Numbered from the stretch's first letter, positions 37,830 to 52,900 are shown. The stretch: DNA of 64,000 nt from Tetrahymena thermophila SB210 (GCF_000189635.1 NW_002476544.1:744001-808000), one strand, 5' to 3'. Notes: generated from the letters alone by a model not told the origin. Numbers and translations are program-made.

Positions 37830-39365
37830 TTATTTAAAATATCAGCTAACTAGTTGGATGTTTTTGAAAATATTTTTGAATTAATCTAAGTTTTAATGGA
37901 TTAAACATTTTATTATGCAGAAAGATAATTTTCATTTAATGAATATATTTAAAATAACAATGATTATAATATTTTTAAAAAAATTAAACTTCTTAAATTC
38001 TGTTTTTAGGTGAAATCTAAATTTTTAAGTGAAAATTTATGTAAATTAATATCTAAATAAAGATATTTGCTTCAGATTTTATTTGACCATTTTCTTATAT
38101 TTGAATGAGGTTTTAGTTATGATTAAATAAATCATTTTAATTTAGATAAAAATGAAACTTTTTGAAAGAAAATGTGGCAGATAGATAGATATATATAGAT
38201 ATTCTTTATTTAGTACTTTAGTTTAAATCTATCTATCTATCTAACTTTTTATTAGAAGTTTTTGATAGGCTAATGAAATTTTATAGAAGGTCAAAACGAG
38301 CTCAGAAATATCTAGAAGCAATTAAAATATTGCATTTGAATTATGTTTATCTAAAAATATTAAAATAATTTCGTCTTTTAAAACAATACTTTTTTCAATC
38401 CTTTCTTTATTTGAGTAATATAAAATAAAGATATTTTATTTAATATTTAATATCCAAACTAATTAATTAATTAATAATTGCTTAATTATTGAGTGAAATT
38501 TCAGTTATGGTTGGATAAATCATTTTAGTAAAAATTAAATTTGTTAAAAGAAAATTAATTGAAAGATTTTTTAAAAAGACAAAGAAATAAGATTATAGTA
38601 GAAATTAATATTAAGTTTATTTGTTTGTTTTTATGGATAAAAAAAATAGTTTTAGCTAAAAAAAGGCTTCAATAAATTTTGTTTATGAAAAAAGGAATAC
38701 ATAAATAAATATAATAACTAAAATAAAGTTATTTTATATTTGGTTAATTCCATCCATTTATTAATTATTAATTGTAAATATTTTAAATGTTTATTAATTA
38801 TTTTAAGTTAAACAATAATATTGTTTTAATTCAGAATTGTAATTCGATCTAATTGAAAGTAAATAATTTGATTTTTTAATATATATTTATATACTAAATT
38901 AACAATTTTGGGGAAATATAATTCTAATTTAGTTGATTTTTTTAAATTTAATAATTCAAGATAGGGTTTATTTTATTTAAGATCAATAAAATTTGTTAAA
39001 AACTGCTTTTTACTAAAAGTTTAATGAAATTTGGTATCAAGATAAATAAGAATTTTATTTATTATAAAATAGATTTTAAAAATTTAAATTCTCATTTTAC
39101 CTTTTTGCTGTCTGTTTGGAATACAAGCATGCAAAATTTAACTACAGTAAAATTCATATTTAATTGAAAGTAAAATAAATAAATAAATAATTAGAAAGAA
39201 GCAACTTCAAAAATCGTCATTTTATAAATATTTTTTAATTTTTAAAGAAAGATAAAATCTTCACTTTATTAAAGACGAAAAAATATTAATTAATTATTAT
39301 AATTGTTATTATTCAAAAAATTATTAAGAGAAAAAAAAAATAAAATAAATAACAAATACAAATAA
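37830..39365. other. intergenic
   Basis: A/T-rich DNA without recognised genes. It contains short GATA/TATC tracts near 38180-38245. Confidence 0.6.
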
Positions 39366-41374
39366 ATGGAAGAAGAAATTTAATTAACTACTGAAGAAGA
39401 ATACAATCTATCACTCGAACAGCTGCTAAAAAGCAGGTGGGATTTTAATTTTAAAAATTTAGAACTTGATCATCTCTAAAATTTTATAAGCACTAACAAT
39501 ACAACCTTCTTGATGCAGCCATAAAATGAATATTTAAATAACTAATTTCAATAAAATGTTATCAATTTCAATGTAATAGATGAATTTCTCAGTGATGAAA
39601 GCTCTGAGACAGAGTAAAATGTTTTACAGAAATCACCTTCTTTAACATTTATTTCTACTAAGAAGCAGAATGTGATAAAAGAAAATTAAAAAACTAATGG
39701 AAAATAATTGAATTCTACTTAGGAGTAGCAATTAAATAAAACATAATAATAAATATAATAAGACTCATCTCAGGTTTAAAATAAACCTTTTAAGCCAAAA
39801 AAGTAAATGCTTAGAGAATAAATGAGAGAATATGAAATGTTTCAAGATAACACAGGCTTAACCTACTATCAAAGAAAAAAGAACTTTATTTAAAATATGA
39901 AGGAGAAGGATTTGCTACTTGATTGGGATAGCTTTAAAAAGGATGATTTGATTTACGAATAGAGCTCGTTTGGAGCCGCTCGCAGAAAGAAGAAGAATAA
40001 AAAATAAATTGATATAATCGAGCTGCCTCATCCTGAAAAATAACCACAGCAGTAAAATGAGTATCAAAAGGAAGCTAAAAGTTACAGAAAAATACCAAGA
40101 TCTTAGCGCTCTGAAATTAATGGCTCAAATAGCAAAGTGATTAATTAATTAATTAATTAATTATCCCCTATTTAATTCTTTATAATAATTTTTAATTAAA
40201 AGATTCTATTTAATAAATTAATTATTTCTGATTCATTAAAGTTTTTAATCAAATATCACCAAGCAATTAACTCTTATTTTTGGTTAGTTAGTTAGTTGTA
40301 ACATTTATTGTTTTCCAAAATAATGAATAAAATCACTTCAAATTTATTACAGCTTTAAAATAATTAAATAAATAAATAAATTAATAATGAATGAATGAAA
40401 AAAGTTTACTAAAATAATCAAAAAAATTAATGAAGAGGAATGAATTAAAAGATTTTATTTAAATAAAAAGAATGGTAATGCTATGGAAGAGGAAGAGGAA
40501 CCTAAAGTTAAATCTAAGAGTTTACAAAAAGAAGCCAGTAGTAACATTTAATAAGAATAAAAGCAAGTCTAATATAAACCATTTAAGAGGTAACAAATAT
40601 TAAATTATTTTATGGTTTAACTCAATATTTTATCTAAAAGAGTTACTATGATTGCTGTTGATAAATAAGAATTAATTAACAGAAGAGAAGATTTTCTCCA
40701 TTATCAGTTCATAAATGAAAAAAAAATTAATACAAATAATATTTATATTTCAAGTAGAGCATAAGCCTAAATTCCTTAAATTAGACCTGTAGAAGAAGGT
40801 AAATTATATTATATTTGTTATTTATAAAATTATTAAAAATAATCAATTCAATTTCTTTAATCTTTTCAGAATTTTATTCATTACATTTTAATTAAACTTA
40901 ATTTTAGAATTCAATTTCCACTTTAAAGCAAGTAAGCAAAAAAAACAAACAAACAACAAAAATTAAATCAAATAAAAAAAATTACAACATTTAATGGTAA
41001 TTAAAATTTTAATAATAGTAAGAAACACTTGGATACTTAAGGATTTAGATTCTATTCTTGCATACAAAAATTCAAGTGAATGTAATAAAACATATTTGAA
41101 AATAAAAATAAATGTTAAAATTGATCATTTTATTTATTTATTAATTTTCTTAGACCAAAAGCTTGAAGAATATATGAATAAGTTTTTTGGATTAAGAGCT
41201 CCTTGGTAGGTTTTCAATATTTTAAAATTAAATAAATACAATTTAAAGAACTCTATTGATTATTGTAACATGAACAGTGATTTTTTAAAAGCTTATTTTC
41301 TCGATAAGGATAACGAAAAAAAAAAAAAATAACAAAAAAGAAGACTTGGACTTGAGAAAAAAAAGTATGTATGA
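39366..41374 (+). CDS. Gln/Lys-rich protein of unknown function
   Basis: Exons 39366-40136, 40471-40589, 40641-40798, 40908-40931, 41019-41075 and 41154-41374 join in phase to about 449 residues. I do not recognise the family. Residues 1-110 are acidic with SDESSETEQ. The middle is Gln/Lys-rich and holds an apparently ordered block with RKKNFIQNMKEKDLLLDWDSF and an RRKKKNKK basic cluster resembling a nuclear signal. EEEEEPK follows, then an Arg/Gln-rich part, and a C-terminus reading YMNKFFGLRAPWQVFNI. No membrane segment or signal peptide is present. The last three splices are less certain, and a GTATGTATG donor-like site at 41365 could lead to a further exon. The start is the first ATG of the open frame, right after a non-coding A/T run. 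Confidence 0.65.
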
Positions 41375-41799
41375 TATTAATTAGTAATTAAAAAGTGAAA
41401 ATAAAAAAAAAATGAATTAAAAACTAATTTTTCGATTGTCATATAAATCTACAATTTATTATTTATTTATATTAATCTTCTTTTAATTTTATTATTTATT
41501 TTAGTTATGCTTTGTATTTTATAATCTTTTATATTTTAATTATTTCAAATTTATTATTTCTTTAAGCCCATTTCATATTTTATCCTCATAGAATAAAATT
41601 AAAATTATCAATTTTAATATAAATAAAATAATAACAAAAATTAGTCAAAACAATTAAAAAATTATAAAATAAAAAATTTTATGGTATTAAAAGCAATTTA
41701 AATAAGTCAAATTAAAATTACTTTAGAAATTACTATTAAATATTCCAAAAAATTTAAACATCAAATTTTTATTTAAAAACTCTTGATAAAAAGCATACA

Positions 41800-41835
<36 letters not shown>

Positions 41836-42792
41836 GTAGTAATAAAAAATTACCAAATTTTAATTTATAAAAAAGAATTTTAAATTACCAAATAATTACA
41901 TTAATAAAATTGTTTGTTTATAATTAATTATTGCTTTCAATAAATAAGAATAAGCAAGCATGTTTAATTTTTAATAAACTTACAAAAATTATTTTAGCTT
42001 ACGATGGATACTGTTTTGATGTAAAGTTAAAAATAAAAATGAATTATTTTCAACAAACTGATGGATGAATCAAAATTATTTATAAAAGTATAAAAACAAA
42101 AGTTAGTTTTAAATAATCTAATATATTTATTTTAAGGGTGCTAATTATAAATATAAACAAATAGATCTACAGCAGATAAAAATTATAAAAAATAAGCAAA
42201 AAGCATGATTTTTATTTAAATCTAATAGTAGTATTAAAATATTTTCACAACAAAAAAATCAATCATTGAATTAATGGCTCTAAATAATTTTAACAATAAA
42301 AACATAAACAAAAATTAGATTGTTTGAATTTATAAAGATAACTACAAAATTAATTAATATCTTAAATATGCAAAAAGAAACATAAAAAACCAATATATTT
42401 ATTTATTTATTTATTTATCTTTGAATATGAACTACATAGAATATTTTTTTAAAAGCAAAATTATTTTAATAAAGTAACAAATTATGAAGGATATTCCTTT
42501 TATGTAGCTTAAAAACACTAAAGCTGGGCATATATAACTAATTAACTAAATAAATTAACAATAAATAAATAAAAATTTAATCAGGTAAAAAAAAAATAAT
42601 AAATTGATTTAATGATTTTTAAAATAGCAAAAATATTTAAAATAAATGGAATATATTTGAATGATAAAATCATAGAGAGTGATAAATAAATAAATTGGTA
42701 AATTAATTAATTAATTAATTTGATTAAATTTATAACAAAAATTATAGAATTTTTATTAGCTTTTATGATTATAAATTTAGTTATTTATTATT
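41375..42792. other. intergenic between convergent genes
   Basis: A/T-rich DNA with a perfect GTTA run (41801-41836) and TTTA/TTAA runs. No gene was recognised. Confidence 0.6.
41801..41836. repeat. GTTA microsatellite
   Basis: Nine perfect GTTA units. The same unit recurs in shorter runs at 32096-32121 and 40283-40297. Confidence 0.9.
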
Positions 42793-45700
42793 TCATTATT
42801 TGACTGCGGTTTTAAATTTTGTGTAGTGGATAAAGTTTTATATCGAGAATTCTTTGAAAATGAGAAATTTTTTGATAATAAAATCTTCTATTATAATTGC
42901 TGAGGAGCATGCTACTAAAGTTATAAGCAATATATAACCCATGAAATCATACTTATCATGAAGCTGTTTATATATCAAGAAGTCAGGAATTTGATGCTCA
43001 GGTCTGGCAATCACTATAATTCCATAGATAGAGTAAGCCAATAAATAAATGGATAGCAAATAATTTCTATAGATTTTCAGTTTAAATGGACTAGAAATAA
43101 AATAGCTAAAGCCGGATGACATATAGAATAGATTAATCATAAGGAATACTATTGAATTTAGTGCTCCTTCCTTTCTAAATATAAAAACACCCTAAAATTC
43201 CTCTAAAGTATAAGTTGGAGTGTGCCATGGTTAAGCTTTTAAGACAATGCAGCCAATAATTAGGGAAATACTGTAAATTAAAATTTGAGAATAAATGGAT
43301 ATCTAATTTGGCAGCTTATAAAATTTGTCATCAGGAATATGAGGACTTAATTTCTTATTTGGTCTGCTTATTGCAAGTAAAGCCATCAAAGGCATTCCAC
43401 AGAAGAAGCTTAAATAAGTAAATTAGAAATCGCCAAAGTTTTAAGCTTCTTCCATCATAACAACGCAACCCATGAACTTTAAGCTATTTTAAATAATGAT
43501 TACTCTGAATATTTCTATGTTATTTGTTAAAGTAGCTCTTCCATCTAACAAAATTGTTTCAACGCACTTAATTGAGTCATCATTAGAAGAAAAAGGAGCA
43601 GTCAAAGCAGCGTCAGCTGCTGCAAATGAAATACCAATATCACCTATTTTAATCAAAATAACAAATTAATTACAAAATCTGCTTTGTTTAATTTAAAATA
43701 AAAAATAGTTTTAAGCGATTTAATTTTCTGAGTGCTAATCTAATTAATCTAGTCCTTTAAAACTCGAATATAAAAAGGAAAAGATAGATTAAAAAATAAA
43801 AATAATTAGAAAATTAATAAAATATAGATAAATAAATAAAATTTTTAGCAAAATATTATTTTAATTGATTTACTCAAAATCATATTTTTAAGAATAAAAA
43901 CTAAGCTGTTTTTTTTAATTTCACTTTTTCTAAATGAATTTAGTTGATTAGATTTTGATTCATTTAAAAATTCAAAATTTATAATTTTAAGAATAAAAGT
44001 CTATCTTTATTTGTTAATTTTCTCTTTTTCTAAATGAATTTAATTTATTAGAGTTTGATTCAGTTAAAAATTCATAAGTATTAAAGCTCATCTTTATTTC
44101 TTAAATTTCTTTTTTCCTAAATAAATTTAATTTATTAGAGTTTGATTTATTTAAAAATCCAAAATTTTTAATTAAAATCTATTTGTTTTAAATATTTTAT
44201 TCATTCGGCAAGACTAACTAAATAGTTTACCAAAAAAGTAATTATAAAGTGCTGGTTGATATTATTGTTAAGAAAAATTTCTTTTGTTGAGTTAAATTAG
44301 TTTATTAATTTAATTTATAAAAATGAAAATGTTGCTTCAGAATTTAAAGAATTTGCTTAAAACTCAATTTTTTTTATTTAAAATATAAATTTATTGAAAA
44401 AAAGCAAACTGAAAAAATGTTAAAACAATTTCAGTTTTATAGAAAATCATTTATTTTACCTTGCTTGATAGCCTCACAGTCGTTAGCACCATCCCCAATC
44501 ATTCCTACTCTGAGATGTTGCGATTGCAGGATTTCAATAATTCTTCTTTTTTATTCAGGGCGCATTCTAGCAAAAATGCTAGTGTTTACTATCAGATTGC
44601 AATAAAGAATTAATTTCTCTTCTAAAGTTCTATTAAAAGATTTTAGAGTTTCTGTCTCTGTATTCAGTTTAGTGTTTTTATTTTTATTTGAGAAAAGATG
44701 AGAGTAATGGCAAAGCTCGATTTCTGTTTCACTTCCAGTCATCATTTAAAAGGTCTTTTCAAAGTAATCCAGAACTTTACCAGTAATTACTATTTATTCA
44801 TTGTTGGCTATAAGCTAGTCTAAGATTTCAAATGAACGCTCTTATTCATCAGAATTATTAACCATCTCAATGTGTTCGTTTTCTACTTTCTAAACAACAA
44901 GCTTGCTTCTTAAAGCGTTAGAACATGGGGCAGCATCTATAAAATAAACTTTATTATTCTCATCAAGGATATTACATTCAGAGCCAGTTTAGAGAGTAGT
45001 AAGAGGATTATCGCCAGAAATAATTTTGCATTCAATTCCACCTTCTTTTAATCTCTAAATACAATCAGCTGTGTCTGGTTTCAGTTTGTTTTCCAAAACC
45101 AAAAACCCTAAGAAGTTCAAATTTTTCTCTAAATCTTAACGTTGCATTGCTTAGGGATTCTCATTTTCATTAAGTTCGCGGTAGGATAAACCTAAAATAC
45201 GAAAGCCTTTCAGAGAGAGAACATTCAATTTTTCAGTAAAATTGGATGGGATAGTTGATGGTATGCACAATTCTTTAACCATTTCAGGAGCTCCCTTAAG
45301 GAAAGCATATTTCTTACCTTAATCTCTAACTATTGTTGACATACGTTGCAAAGAAGAGTCAAATTCAAACATTTGCAAAACTTCTAATTTGGTATCTTAA
45401 AATCCTGCTTTGAATTTAATAGAAATATCAGATGAATTTTCTAACTTAAACTGAGAATATTTCATCATTTCAATATCAAGCATATCTCCCACTAGTTATC
45501 CGTTCATCAAATATGCTCCATGGCATGTAGCAAAAAGTTTAAAATGAATGCTTTTTGCAATAGATTCTAAAGATTGTTGTTTTAAATCGTCAAGAGTAAT
45601 CATTTTGCCTAAGTTTTCATCAAAGTAGCCATTTACTTCAATGCCATTTGTAGTTAAGGTTCCTGTCTATTTTTATTTATTTTTTAGATTAATTTAATGC

Positions 45701-47676
45701 ATAAAAATTTCATAAAAAAATTATTTAATAATAAAATACTTAAAAATTTATTAATATTTAAACAACAATCAAAAGTATTATTTTAAATAAAAATTGTATT
45801 GAAATAAATTTTTTTTTGGGATATTAAAAATAACAAAAATATTAATAAAAGCAAAAAAAAGAAAGTATTTGATAGCAAACTTCTGTTGAAAATAAAAATT
45901 TATTTTAAAAATATTTACTTTGTCAAAGCACATATAAGTTATTTTACCAGCAATCATAGTTTTTTATGGTTCGATTCCAAATATGTTATGTACCCTTAAT
46001 CTCATTAAGGCGAATGATAAACTTAGTGATTGGAATATAGGTAAAAATGGAGGAAGGGTCCATGTTAGAGTGTCAAATAATCTGTAGAAATATGTGATTA
46101 CTGAAATCTCTATATCATACATCTTAGGAACTCTAGCTAAATATATAGCGAATTGGAGAACAGCAAAACCTATGAAAAAGAGTAGGGAGTTTTTTACAAA
46201 ATCGAACTCAGTTGGGCGAGGATATAGAATGGATCTTAAAATTTATCCTTTGAATGAAGTAAATCCAACTCTAACAACTTTAGCAAGTATCTTAGAAGAC
46301 TAAGAAGATTTTGTTTAAAAGATAACAGTACCATCAAAGAGATAGTGTTTCTAAATTAATTCAATAAAAATATCTTAATAAATTAATTATTTTTCAAGCT
46401 TTTTTAAAGAAAAATATAAATAAAAAAATTATCTTAGTTTTACCTTATGATCAACAGAGTCGTAATTGAAAGGTAAATTTTCATTTGAGGCTATGGAGAC
46501 TTTAGGAATTGGAATAGATTCTCCTGTTAGAGAAACTTCATTCATAAGCAATTCTCCTTGAATTAGGAGGCAGTCGCAAGGAATTGTCATCTTCTCTTCT
46601 AGTTCTATTATGTCGCCTGTTACTAGATATTTGCTATCAATTAATTAGCCTTATTCTGTACTACCTTTTTATAATTTAATTAATTTAGTAATTTTAATTC
46701 TGGTCAGATCTTTCTTAATTTAATTAAAATTCTCTTCAAAGAAAAATAAATCAAAATATTTTTTAGTGAAAGCTTGTTTTCTTTGTTGTTTTATTAAAAG
46801 TATTAAAATTAGTAAATAATTTTTAATTATTTGAGTTATTTATTTACCTTCTCTAAATACTCTCACTTAGTGGTCTAGTAGAGCCATTTTTTTGATCTTG
46901 AGGAGAGAAACACGAGTCATGATGTAGTTAAAAATTGTGATTGAAAACTAAACAGAAATGATAATAACAGAGAATTGAATATAATTTTGCATAAACCAAA
47001 CGACAACGCTTGCGTATTGAAGAAAATAAAAAGGAGATGTCATTTCTTAGATTAAAAATTCAAAAATTGAGGGAATTTCTATTTTCTTTTCACAGGAACC
47101 ATATTCTTTTCTAAATTCGCTAACCTAACTTTCACTGAGGTATTGTTTTTCACTCATTTATGATAGAGGAATTTCACATATTGGATACTCAACAGCTTTG
47201 AAGTAAGGGATTGAGTTATCATATTAACTATTTTATATTATATTTTCTTCGTCTTTAATTTTGCTTTCTTCTTATTGCTTTTTTTCTTTTTGATTGTGAT
47301 AGATATAGTCTAATTTACGACTTTTAAATCCAATTTATACTTCTACTTAATTATTCTTCCAATTTCTCAGCTTAAATTCTACTTTATTTTCAATAAGCTC
47401 AGTGCCATCTTCGTTGCAGACTAAGAAATGAGTAGCATCTCTCATTTGATAAACCTTTTCATAGAGGAAATTCTTTCTTAATTTAAACGACCATCTTAGA
47501 AAAAGAGCGAATAAGAACCCAGTCAAAATAGAAAGCAAAATAGTAAGAGCTATTCTACTTGTTTTAATTTAAAGTAAGAAGACCTCTTTTACATGACATC
47601 CACCTTCCACGTTTGAAGCATGCACAATCACAGCCTATCTTCCTTCAGATGTTTTAGAATCTGAAACTTTATTCAT
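42793..47676 (-). CDS. P5-type (ATP13A-like) P-type ATPase
   Basis: Five exons in phase: 47676-46848, 46772-46444, 46350-45919, 45666-44460, 43643-42793; about 1215 residues. An N-terminal hairpin (ILLSILTGFLFALFL) comes first, then a first core membrane pair, actuator loop with LTGES, PPFLP in the membrane segment before the phosphorylation site (about residue 486), phosphorylation motif DKTGTLT (D about 529), a nucleotide-binding region with KGAPE, hinge GDGAND (about 921-926), and six C-terminal membrane segments. The PP-x-LP motif and GDGANDCEAIK mark the P5 class; P5B enzymes normally have PPALP and P5A PPELP, so PPFLP leaves the subclass slightly open, with P5B more likely. P5B pumps export polyamines from lysosomes in animals; substrate here is inference. 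An intron separates Lys from Thr in DKTGT. The fourth intron (816 nt) is unusually long. Confidence 0.93.
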
Positions 47677-49987
47677 CGAAATGTGTTAAATATTGTATGC
47701 TATTTATTATTTTATTGAATTTTTTTTATTAATTACTTAAAGTTTATTTTAATTGAATAACTTTTAAAATGTTTAATGAATAAATTAATTAATAGATATC
47801 TATCTATCTATTTAAACCTTACCATTTAAATAAGTTTTGACACATAATTTAATTTATATCCTACTATTTTTCTAGTAAAACTGTTAAAATTGTTGGTCGA
47901 TTTCGATTATGATTCGTAATCAAAACTAAATCTACACCATAAGTAGATATTATATATCAATTTGATATCTAATAATTATATATTTAAGCGCTTTTAGAAA
48001 TTTATTATAAAATTACTCCATTTTTGGAAACACATTTTTCAAATCTTTTCATTGAGATAAGTTGAAAATTGCTCGAAAAAAACCACCCAAGAAATTTTAC
48101 ACTAGTTTTTATCTTTAAAAAATGCATCTTATGAAAAATATTTGATTTTTTGTTTAAAGTAATTTATTTGGGTATTTCTCATGATTTTCTTGTATTAACT
48201 TAGCCCGCTACAGAGAAAAATGACATCAACTAGAACTAAAATATGAGAATGAAGAGACTTATTTCCAAAAGAAATAAGAAATCTACATAAATATTTGCAA
48301 ATAAACTATAAATAGAATACTCAAATCCTAAATTTTTGCATTAATTACAAATTTACTAGAAGAAAACTAATAAATCGAAATACAGAAAGACAGACAAATA
48401 GAAAGACAGACAAAGCGACTCAGCAAAATTATTATAATTTTTAGTATGATTACGCTAAAAAATTGTATTTTTTAATTTTTTTAACTTGCTCCTTATAATT
48501 TTATAAACTTCATTTATATTGAAATAATGCAGCTATCTATTTTGCGAAAATAAAGCAAATTTTTTTTTAAATAAGCATTTTTTTCAAAAAAATCTATTTT
48601 TAGGATCAAGTAAAATATAGTTAGTCTCTTAATATATATATTTTACATTCAGTAAAATTTCTAAAATATTTTTTTTCTCTATTTGTTTTTTACTAAAAAA
48701 TGGAGATAAATAATTATAATAATAAAAATAAAGTTGTATTATTATTATGGAGATTAGCGGAAAATGATGTGATATTAATGAATTAATTTGTGAAATATGC
48801 ATTTACAAAATAGAAGATATAGATTAACTTTAGCGGAATTTTTCTTATAGTATGAATAAAAAGCATAAAGAAAGATAAGACTAGTACAAAAAAAATACTC
48901 TTAATGAATTTTCCTCTAAATTTGCTTTATTAAATTAGATCACTTTTATACAACATCAAAGTATTTATCATGTGATTAATTATATCATAAGCTATTTCTA
49001 AATTTTTAGTCTACTAAATTAAATTGCTCAATTTTATTTTTAAATTCTTCTAAAAATACTTTCTATTTGTCTCATTATTATAAATAATTAATATATCCCA
49101 CCTACCACTTTAGATTGAAAATAGAATTTTAACTCTATTTCTTTAATAAATATCCTAATTAACAACGATTATAAATTGATTCACTTTTATCTAAGAATCT
49201 ACAATAATACTTCATAAATTGAACTATTTTTAAACAATTAAATAAATAATATGCACTTTATTTAGAATAAACAGACGTCAATCAATATAGCAAACATGAA
49301 ATAGGAAATTAATAATATGAAATAATGTTCATTATGTATTCAAAATACATCAGATAGAATATAAAAAAACATCTCAAATTTCATTTTATATAACATTTTA
49401 AAATAGCTTAACTATGAACAGGCACTTTTTTAGTAAAATTAAACTTATACTTATCAAATAGAATTAAACTTAATTTTAAATTTAAATTCATGTAACAAAT
49501 TTATAGAAGAAATTACTTATTTATTTTCTTCTTATTATCACTAATTAAAAACCATTAAAGTTTATTATATTATTGATCCTCATTAATTAATTATAGATCA
49601 AATATATTATAGCGATTAAAATCCATAAAATTTTCATAAATCTCTAAAAGACCCATAATAATTAAAGGCATCAACACTATGAATAAAATAATTATGGTTG
49701 ATTTTAACAAACCAGACTTAATATTGAAAATTTTAATTATTTAGATATAAGAAATAATTATTAAGTAAGAATATAGTTTTTATTATTTATGTTTTAAATT
49801 ATTTAATAATTTTTAAATTCGTTTTTACAGTTTTCAGATTAAGTAATTAAATAAAAAGGTAGGTTTGTAGATAGATAGATAGATAGATAGATAGAGTACA
49901 TATTTAATTTATAATTTGTTGAAAATTTTTTAAAACTATTATAAAAATAATTAAATAAAGTTGACATTTTATTTTTATCAATATTTA
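47677..49987. other. intergenic
   Basis: A/T-rich DNA; no gene recognised on either strand. There is a near-palindrome around 47908-47925, and a GATA run at 49868-49894 marks the left edge of the duplicated block. Confidence 0.6.
49868..49894. repeat. GATA microsatellite at left edge of duplicated block
   Basis: Six to seven GATA units. The second copy of the duplicated block is preceded by the same kind of run (56636-56654), so the repeat was either carried in the duplication or lies at its breakpoint. Confidence 0.85.
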
Positions 49988-52900
49988 TCAAAAGTGCTCA
50001 AAAATCATTGGAAATAAATAGTTTTTGACATGCTCTCTTTAACTGTAAATGTATTACAAAAGTTTTTCTTCCGAAGTAAAAAATGTGACTACTGATTTTT
50101 AATCAATAAAAACATTAATATGAGTAGAAAACTCTTCTGTTGCCTAATTTTAATTTAAAAATAAAACCAAAAGTTCTACATTTAAATTTGCCAAAAGATT
50201 AGTGAGTTCCTAAAATAGGAGTTAATTTGTGATCTCCAACTTGGTGTCTGTAATAAAAAGCAAATAAGTATGGTATCCGTTAATTTTGTTAATTTGCTTC
50301 ATTTATTTTGAATAATTTTTTTAGGAGAGATATATTTAAATTTTTTGATCAGTATTCAAAATAAACTACTTTAAGGCTGCTTAAACTCCTTAATGAAATA
50401 TCCATTCTGCAGAAATCTCCTACTTGTGACCTTAGCATTGGCTATAAGGTGTACTTTATTTTTATTCGTCCTTCAAATCTGTAAATGAAAAATTTGTTGT
50501 TTATTGTTAATTCAATCCAAGATTTTCTAGGAAAGTGAGCTTGTTATTTTGGTGATTTTTTTATTTATTTTAATGAGTATTTAAAAAGAAACTATTTTGT
50601 TTGCTTTCATTGTTTTCAGCGTTTTCACTTTTTATGGCTTCTTTGTCAAAAACATCACTTAAGCATATTTTATCATTATTAATAGTTTAATTGTTTTCTT
50701 TTTAATTTTTTTAAGTATCTTCAATATCTTAAATATAACTACTAAAATTTAGAATATTTTATTTAGATAGCTTGGTTGTTTAGCATGAGTAATTGCAATA
50801 GTTTAAAAATTATCCATTCGTCTATTTAGATACACATAATAGACACTTGCTATCCAAATATTTTCCATAAAATGCTTCTTTTTTTCTTTTTTTTGTTTCT
50901 AAATCAAAAAGAATTTCTTTTTTAATCAACTTATCACTACTTTCAACAGGGCTCTTGCAGAATGAAGATATTTTTGGAGTTAAAACATAATCTTTCATGA
51001 ATTAATTTGGTGAATAATCCTGTTTGGATTAATTTATGAAGGAACTTTATTGTAAGCTAGCTTGCCTGAAATCAATCATTTAAAATTGATGTGTTTTATC
51101 ATGAGAAAAGTCTTAAAAAAATGTATTTAATTTATCTGTTTTTGCTTATTATTCTATAGGTGAACATTCTCTATCTTTAATTTCTTCTAATTGCAAATTT
51201 GTTTTAATAGTTTTACTATATGAATAGATAGGCGTAAATTATGGCTCATTTTAAGTGCTTAGTGTTTTACTTTTTATTCGCGATGAAATAATTTTTTCAT
51301 TATATTTTGTTTTACAACTGCTTTTATCTAAATCTAATACCGAGTAACTGTTTATACTTTGTTGTTCTTTCTACCAATTAAATTATATGTTTTAAAAAAA
51401 CTTTTAATTTGATTTTATCATTTGAATATTTGTCCATTAAATTAGCTAAAAATAGAGATTCTCTTCAAAGGAATAGTTAATTAGACCAAATTAATCTTTA
51501 TCGTTAAATAATATATCATTGATTAAGTCACTTTGCAATGCATAGGATCTAAATTAAGAATATTTACTTTGACAAGCAGAAATTGTACATACTTTAATGT
51601 TTGCATATGCCAATTATGTGTATTTATTTAAAATTTCTTCTAAATATGGATTTTAAATGTTTGAAAGCTTAAATAGGTCAGCAGCTAGTTTATAAGCCTT
51701 TATTTTAAGGAAAGGAAGATAATAAACACACTTTTCTAATAAATTTGTTATAATAAATCCAGCATTAAAGTAATTTTGCAACATGATTTAAAACTTTACT
51801 TATTCTAAAGCAAAATATTGAAATAAAATATCAGAACTAAACTAATATCTGCATAGTTTTTTTTGACTTAAATTTTTTCTAACTTAAAAGAAAGGTTGAT
51901 AATTCTTGAAGTGAGTTTTATTTTTTGCTAATTGCTATTTTAAATGATAGCATATACTTTTTTAATTATCTGAAATTAGGGTATATCTTTTTAATCTTTT
52001 TAAACTTGAATTCTAAAACAAAGATTTAGGGTTTATTGTTAATTAATCTTTTTGTGCTGGTTCCTACAATTAATATTAGGATAATTTATACTTTTTAAAT
52101 AAGTTGCTTCTCTTAATTTATTTTTTATTTGACATAGGTGAACTCAAAAGAGTATGATAGCCGTTTTAATAAAAAAAATTTATCTCTTCTTCAGCTTAAT
52201 TCAAGATGTTATTTTATTCCGTTTAGTTAGCTGTGCAATTAAATTTCTTAGTTTTTCGATGGTTTATGTAAAGCTCCTTACATTTTTCTAATACATCAAA
52301 ATAACCTTTCTGGTTATTTTACAATTTGTAAGTAAGGCATTTCATATAGCATATAAGTATTTCTCTTTTTTAGCATGGATTTAAATATATTTGGCTTACT
52401 TTCTCTACATCCAAAATAATATCTTCTAACATATCAGACAAATCTATTAAATTATTTTCAGTAATATAAGAAAATAATGCTTTTATTAGGTTAATTGTTC
52501 TATTGTATAAACTCCAAAAGATAAGGATCTTACCATTTTCACTTTTATCATTTTCTTTTAGTAATTTACTCCCATCTTCAAACCTTTTTACAGAAAGTTC
52601 GTAATTGTTCTAATTTAGCAGATTTTGATAAACTTAACTAAATTAACTTGCTTCATTATCAACATATAAATAGTGATCTTAAAATGAATTTTTATAAAAG
52701 CCTAATTCGTATTTTGCACTAATAATAGATCTCTACAGGTTTTCTATTGATTCTTTGTATCTACCGCCATTATAATGGATTACTCCTATGTTATTATAGC
52801 ACACACCAATTGCTCGATGATTTTTAAATTGATTAAAATGTTAAACCTCAATACTTAGATTAATTAAGGATGTGCTTTCGTTTTCTTTGTATATGTTTTA

